A DNA stretch of 33,228 bases from a virus. Numbering within the stretch: position 1 is the first letter of the stretch; each line of letters opens with the position of its first letter. This document shows positions 30,594 through 33,228 of the stretch, one piece after another. The translations under genes and the position numbers were made by a program. The notes under the pieces were generated by a model. That model had not been told where the DNA came from. It was given only the letters and a program-made list of their open reading frames with translations, and did not search any database. The stretch lies in IMG/VR virus record IMGVR_UViG_3300018059_000740, positions 1-33,228 of that record. One strand, written 5' to 3'.

Positions 30594-31344
30594 CTGTCAT
30601 TGGATAAGATGCTGAATCGCTGGGGTCATCGGAAAGACCATATCGCAACCTCAGAACGACGCTCTCCTTCGGAGAAAGCTCTTCTTCCATGACCTTCCGA
30701 ACGATACCCACCAGCTGTTTCTCAGAGATGCAATCGATGGGGTTCGATCCGAGTGACATGTCCGCAAGCACATCCATCCATCGTTGCTCGTACTCTCCTC
30801 CCGATGAAGAACCTGACTTTCTGGGAGCATCGAGAGAAACGATGGTTCCACTGGCGTCGTTTGCCGCCTTGACAAGGCGGGTAGAAGCACCGGTGGCGCT
30901 GGACAGTTCATCCAGGGTCATGCTATCGTCCTTATCCATCGCATTCTTCATCTTCTTGCAAAGACCGACGATGTGAGCGGGCATTCTGACGATTCTCTTG
31001 TTCTTCGTAAGATGCTGTCCGATGGCCTGCCTGATCCACCAGATAGCGTAGGTGCTGAACCGGAATCCTTTCTTCCAGTCGAAGCGTTCCACGGCTCTCA
31101 TGAGGCCGATGTTACCTTCTTGGATGATGTCGTCCATGGGGATTCCGCGTGTTGCGTACCCCTTGGCGACCGAAATGACCAATCGAAGGTTAGAGTTGAT
31201 AATCTTCTTGCGTGCGGTGGAAGAACCTTCTTCCATCTCTTGAAATAGCTTTGTGCTGTCCGCATGAGCGAGAACAGGCCATTTCTTGAGCTCACGCATA
31301 TACTTCGAGAGAAGGCTCTCGCTTTCAGCGTCTAAGAAACCCAT
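30325..31344 (-). CDS. RpoD-like sigma-70 factor (regions 1.2-4.1 in this frame)
   Basis: The N-terminus has region 1.2 (LLSKYMRELKKWPVLAHADSTKLFQEMEEG), region 2 (NLRLVISVAKGYATRGIPMDDIIQEGNIGLMRAVERFDWKKGFRFSTYAIWWIRQAIGQ), then region 3 (KNKRIVRMPAHIVGLCKKM) and the start of region 4 (LSPKESVVLRLRYGL, 223-237). After that the frame runs into an acidic linker and then a Gly/Pro/Ser/Asp-rich tail with no sigma character (about residues 275-339). The expected region 4.2 helix-turn-helix is found in another frame at 30593-30195. The full factor therefore needs a +1 shift somewhere between 30597 and about 30520, by a mutation, a sequencing error or programmed frameshifting. Primary-like sigma domains in a phage imply redirection of host RNA polymerase. 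Confidence 0.85.
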   Translation of the reverse strand: MGFLDAESESLLSKYMRELKKWPVLAHADSTKLFQEMEEGSSTARKKIINSNLRLVISVAKGYATRGIPMDDIIQEGNIGLMRAVERFDWKKGFRFSTYAIWWIRQAIGQHLTKNKRIVRMPAHIVGLCKKMKNAMDKDDSMTLDELSSATGASTRLVKAANDASGTIVSLDAPRKSGSSSGGEYEQRWMDVLADMSLGSNPIDCISEKQLVGIVRKVMEEELSPKESVVLRLRYGLSDDPSDSASYPMTDDNLLGDVDESEEETDLFDCDGPRWDGVQEDYGDSSSPGLENELFLSEELALAGHEKDGPRALSGDRGKSDRVPDRRDGSEFAVPVGGG

Positions 31345-31380
31345 AAGTTACCGATCTAAGTTAAGGTTAGAAACAGATAA

Positions 31381-31396
31381 TCACTCTTGCGAGTGA
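31381..31396. repeat. 6-bp hairpin between small membrane gene and sigma gene
   Basis: TCACTC (31381-31386), TTGC, GAGTGA (31391-31396), just beyond the stop of the minus-strand membrane gene at 31403. There is no T-run, so it may be a weak attenuator or a chance repeat. Confidence 0.3.
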
Positions 31397-31402
31397 AGTA
31401 CA

Positions 31403-31567
31403 CTACTGTGATCGTTGTTTACGATCTACAATGATTAGCAATATTCCTGCAACGAAGGCAAGAGTCGAGAACACGATCCATGAAACTACATTCGAAGTCG
31501 TAAGCGCAACAATCCCAGATAGAACAACGAGTACAGCTAACGCGTTCATCCACCTGGGATTGGGCAT
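31403..31567 (-). CDS. Two-helix small membrane protein
   Basis: 54 aa from the ATG at 31567 (MPNPRWMNALAVLVV), with AAAAGG 9 bases upstream; the longer upstream frame is not supported. Two hydrophobic helices at about 8-26 and 29-48 are followed by a basic tail (DRKQRSQ). It starts right after the next small membrane gene, with the stop and start 2 bases apart, so they form a pair. Possible holin- or exclusion-like size, but no sequence evidence for either. Confidence 0.65.
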   Translation of the reverse strand: MPNPRWMNALAVLVVLSGIVALTTSNVVSWIVFSTLAFVAGILLIIVDRKQRSQ

Positions 31568-31569
31568 GA

Positions 31570-31677
31570 TTAAGAACCTTTTAGAACACGTGCACTGATG
31601 ACGACCACAAACATGAGAAGTGCTCCGATTGTCAAGCCTGCAAAAAACCACTCTCTCACGATAGCAGTTTCACACAT
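31570..31677 (-). CDS. 35-aa single-helix membrane peptide
   Basis: ATG at 31677 directly after the TAA of the upstream gene (TAAATG), stop TAA at 31572-31570. The peptide MCETAIVREWFFAGLTIGAL continues LMFVVVISARVLKGS: one membrane helix with a basic end. It is below usual gene-finding limits, but the stop/start coupling on both sides supports it. Function unknown. Confidence 0.55.
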   Translation of the reverse strand: MCETAIVREWFFAGLTIGALLMFVVVISARVLKGS

Positions 31678-32007
31678 TTAGTTCCACCAGCGCTTAGGCG
31701 GAGGTTCGGGTTTGTACTCTGGAAGATGGTGTTCTCTCAAGTACTCTTGCCGATCCTCTTCGGTGCAACGCTGTTGATACGCGTAATGGGCGTACCCTCT
31801 CGCATCTCTCACCTGGTACTCGCGCTGCAAGTAGCAGAAATCCATCTCAAGATGGAGGGCATAGTCTCCTCGAGACCTAATCCGTTCGATTTCTGAATGA
31901 AGACGATCTAACCTCATGCGAAGGTCATCGTCCGACATCATGATGATTTCGTCGACAGTGATGCAGTCCGTCTTCGTGATCGGTCTGCGAAGCTTCTTCT
32001 TGTCCAT
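31678..32007 (-). CDS. Small charged unknown protein
   Basis: 109 aa, starting MDKKKLRRPITKTDCITVDE. Helical and highly charged (DDLRMRLDRLHSEIERIRSR, QREYQVRDARGYAHYAYQQR), ending in a proline-rich tail PPPKRWWN. There is no membrane segment, although the two genes after it are membrane peptides. The ribosome site is weak. A 187-base AT-rich gap upstream probably holds its promoter. Family not recognised. Confidence 0.75.
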   Translation of the reverse strand: MDKKKLRRPITKTDCITVDEIIMMSDDDLRMRLDRLHSEIERIRSRGDYALHLEMDFCYLQREYQVRDARGYAHYAYQQRCTEEDRQEYLREHHLPEYKPEPPPKRWWN

Positions 32008-32063
32008 GGACTAAGAACCGTTGCGCTAAGTGGTCAGGGGAAATCCCCAACCTTCTAAGTTAG

Positions 32064-32092
32064 AATGTACATTTTTTTGCGTACTATTGCAA
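32064..32092 (-). promoter_or_regulatory. Candidate promoter for the small-gene/sigma operon
   Basis: On the minus strand TTGCAA (32092-32087) and TACATT (32069-32064) are separated by 17 bases, each a 4 of 6 match to the sigma70 boxes. It lies about 55 bases before the start at 32007, in the AT-rich gap after the methyltransferase gene. Confidence 0.35.
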
Positions 32093-32123
32093 ATTTTTGA
32101 AATCAATAAGATGTTAATGTTGG

Positions 32124-32189
32124 TGAAAATCGATCTTAGCAAACATCATAATGATATCGTACGTTTATACATCGATGAAAATCTATCTC
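32124..32189 (+). repeat. Direct repeat pair in the gap after the methyltransferase gene
   Basis: TGAAAATCGATCTT (32124-32137) and TGAAAATCTATCTC (32176-32189) lie 52 bases apart, about five helical turns, next to the candidate promoter. Could be a pair of regulator sites; AT-rich sequence makes chance plausible. Confidence 0.35.
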
Positions 32190-32194
32190 TTCAA

Positions 32195-33007
32195 TCAAGC
32201 TGCTGAACCAATCTCGTTGATCGACTCTCTCACAGTGTGAGGAATTGCAAGCGCGAGGAGACGTTCCGTTGTCACGCGAATCGCATCAGGATTTTCGTCG
32301 CCGACGATGAACTTTCTACCCGCGAGAGTGGCGGCGACAGCAGTCGTGCCAGATCCAACGAATGGATCTAAGATGATGCCCCCGACTGGAGAAGAAGCGA
32401 CGATGGTCCTCTGCACGAGTTTGACAGGTTTTTGCGTTGGATACGCAGTTCTCTCGCGTGACTGAGTGCCTACGATGGACATCCACCAGACATCTGTAGG
32501 AACTTTACCCCTAGCTGCTTTGACCTTGTCCTTCTGAAGACCGGGAGCCATGTAAGGAATTCTGTCGATATCATCCCAATTGAAGACGTGTGATTTCATC
32601 TGTTTAGCGTATGAAAGTACGACCTCATGTTTTTTGGGGAATATTTTTTTCCCCCGCCCTCCGTAGTCGAAACTCCAGATGATCGTGTTGAGGTGGTTCT
32701 TCTCTCCGAAGATAGGATCCATCACGAGGACGCGCGCGTAGGCTGCAGCTTTCTCGTTGAGATGCAAGTAGATCGTGCCGGTCTTTTTCAGAACTCGATG
32801 GCACTCTTGCATGTGTTCCTTGAGCCACTCGTAGTAGTCTTCTCTGTTGTCGATGTACGATAGACCCTTCGAACTCTTACGAACACGACGTGTATTGAAG
32901 GGAGGATCCGTGAAGATCATATCGACGCTCTCGTCGGGCAAGCTCTTCAAGAGTTCGAGCGCCTTCGCGAGATAAACAACGTTCTCTTCCATGGGAGTAA
33001 AATACAT
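32195..33007 (-). CDS. Orphan DNA methyltransferase, N6-adenine/N4-cytosine beta class
   Basis: 270 aa from the ATG at 33007; a TTG at 33031 and an ATG at 32992 are alternatives. Motif IV is DPPF near residue 34 (SVDMIFTDPPFNTR), and the SAM-binding motif comes at the end (ILDPFVGSGTTAVAATLAGRKFIVGDENPD), which is the beta-class order. The segment AYPTQKPVKLVQRTI lies just before it. No restriction endonuclease is nearby, so it probably protects phage DNA or marks it for regulation. Target sequence not predictable. It follows immediately on the gene at 33032. Confidence 0.92.
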   Translation of the reverse strand: MYFTPMEENVVYLAKALELLKSLPDESVDMIFTDPPFNTRRVRKSSKGLSYIDNREDYYEWLKEHMQECHRVLKKTGTIYLHLNEKAAAYARVLVMDPIFGEKNHLNTIIWSFDYGGRGKKIFPKKHEVVLSYAKQMKSHVFNWDDIDRIPYMAPGLQKDKVKAARGKVPTDVWWMSIVGTQSRERTAYPTQKPVKLVQRTIVASSPVGGIILDPFVGSGTTAVAATLAGRKFIVGDENPDAIRVTTERLLALAIPHTVRESINEIGSAA

Positions 33008-33031
33008 CGCAACCCAGAGAATGTTTAACAA

Positions 33032-33228
33032 CTAAAGGATTTCCCATCCAACATCTATCCATCTACTTCTAAGATGTGAATGGGAGAAAGTCTCGATAGT
33101 CGACGTAGTCTTACCATCAACAATCATTGTTCTAAGCATGATAGCATTATGCCCCGATAACCCAAGAACAACGTACACGTAGGTAGGTGGAGATAGTCTC
33201 TGCATAGACAGAACATCACCAACTTTGA
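33032..33228 (-). CDS. 3' end of a gene continuing past the window, unknown product
   Basis: On the minus strand an open frame runs from the window end to a TAG at 33034-33032. It encodes KVGDVLSMQRLSPPTYVYVV, then LGLSGHNAIMLRTMIVDGK and WIDVGWEIL at the end. The 5' part is outside the window. The stop is directly followed by the TTG that could start the methyltransferase, so the two genes look co-transcribed. Not recognised. Confidence 0.55.
   Translation of the reverse strand, partial: KVGDVLSMQRLSPPTYVYVVLGLSGHNAIMLRTMIVDGKTTSTIETFSHSHLRSRWIDVGWEIL

Noticed and set aside
30864-30880. 7-bp inverted repeat CCGCCTT/AAGGCGG in the RpoD-like sigma gene
   Set aside because: Too short to be meaningful inside coding sequence, and no T-run follows.
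1-33228. tRNA genes, CRISPR arrays and insertion sequences
   Set aside because: GTTCGAA-type T-loop strings occur only inside good coding frames without cloverleaf context; no regular repeat-spacer series and no transposase was seen.

Overview
The window is a piece of a large tailed bacteriophage (Caudoviricetes) with a contractile, T4-superfamily-like tail. The diagnostic genes are a gp25/GPW-family and a gp6-family baseplate wedge protein, a gp5-like baseplate hub or spike protein with an OB fold, and a gp55-like late sigma factor. Genes are tightly packed with many ATGA, GTGA and TGATG stop/start overlaps. No tRNA or CRISPR array was seen. The host cannot be named; a lipobox protein, a UDP-galactopyranose mutase and a UDP-glucose dehydrogenase fit a Gram-negative host.

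Layout. (1) 1-4380, plus strand: two sugar-nucleotide genes (glf, UDP-galactopyranose mutase; a short UDP-glucose 6-dehydrogenase) around an unknown gene, flanked by two homing endonuclease genes (HEGs). (2) 4377-6952: two minus-strand genes that share an N-terminal peptide motif, one coupled small gene, and a divergent plus-strand Cas4/RecB-type nuclease. (3) 6972-11297, plus: a zinc-finger HEG, two GT-B glycosyltransferases, a small membrane protein and the late sigma factor. (4) 11319-27700, plus: the baseplate and tail block (hub/spike, proline-rich hydrophobic protein, gp25, gp6, large virion proteins with LamG-like domains, receptor-binding-type tail protein), invaded by two more HEGs. 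(5) 27713-28790, plus: a lipoprotein trypsin-like protease, then a promoter and a very strong terminator that appear to define a roughly 90-nt non-coding RNA. (6) 28799-33228, minus: a frameshifted GIY-YIG HEG, two tandem paralogous unknown genes, an RpoD-like sigma factor whose region 4 lies in another frame, three very small genes and an orphan beta-class DNA methyltransferase.

How it may work together (inference): the RpoD-like sigma and the gp55-like sigma would drive successive transcription programmes. Glf, Ugd and the two glycosyltransferases form a sugar-modification set for phage DNA, the virion or host surface. The plus-strand late block builds the baseplate. Six HEGs (five intact, one broken) of three nuclease architectures sit between these genes, nearly all overlapping a neighbour's start or stop codon. 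The main points for follow-up are the out-of-frame region 4 of the sigma factor, the small RNA, the truncated AT-rich end of ugd next to a HEG, two long perfect palindromes inside coding genes, a shared N-terminal peptide that resembles a capsid-targeting signal, and the tandem paralogs at 29390-29991.
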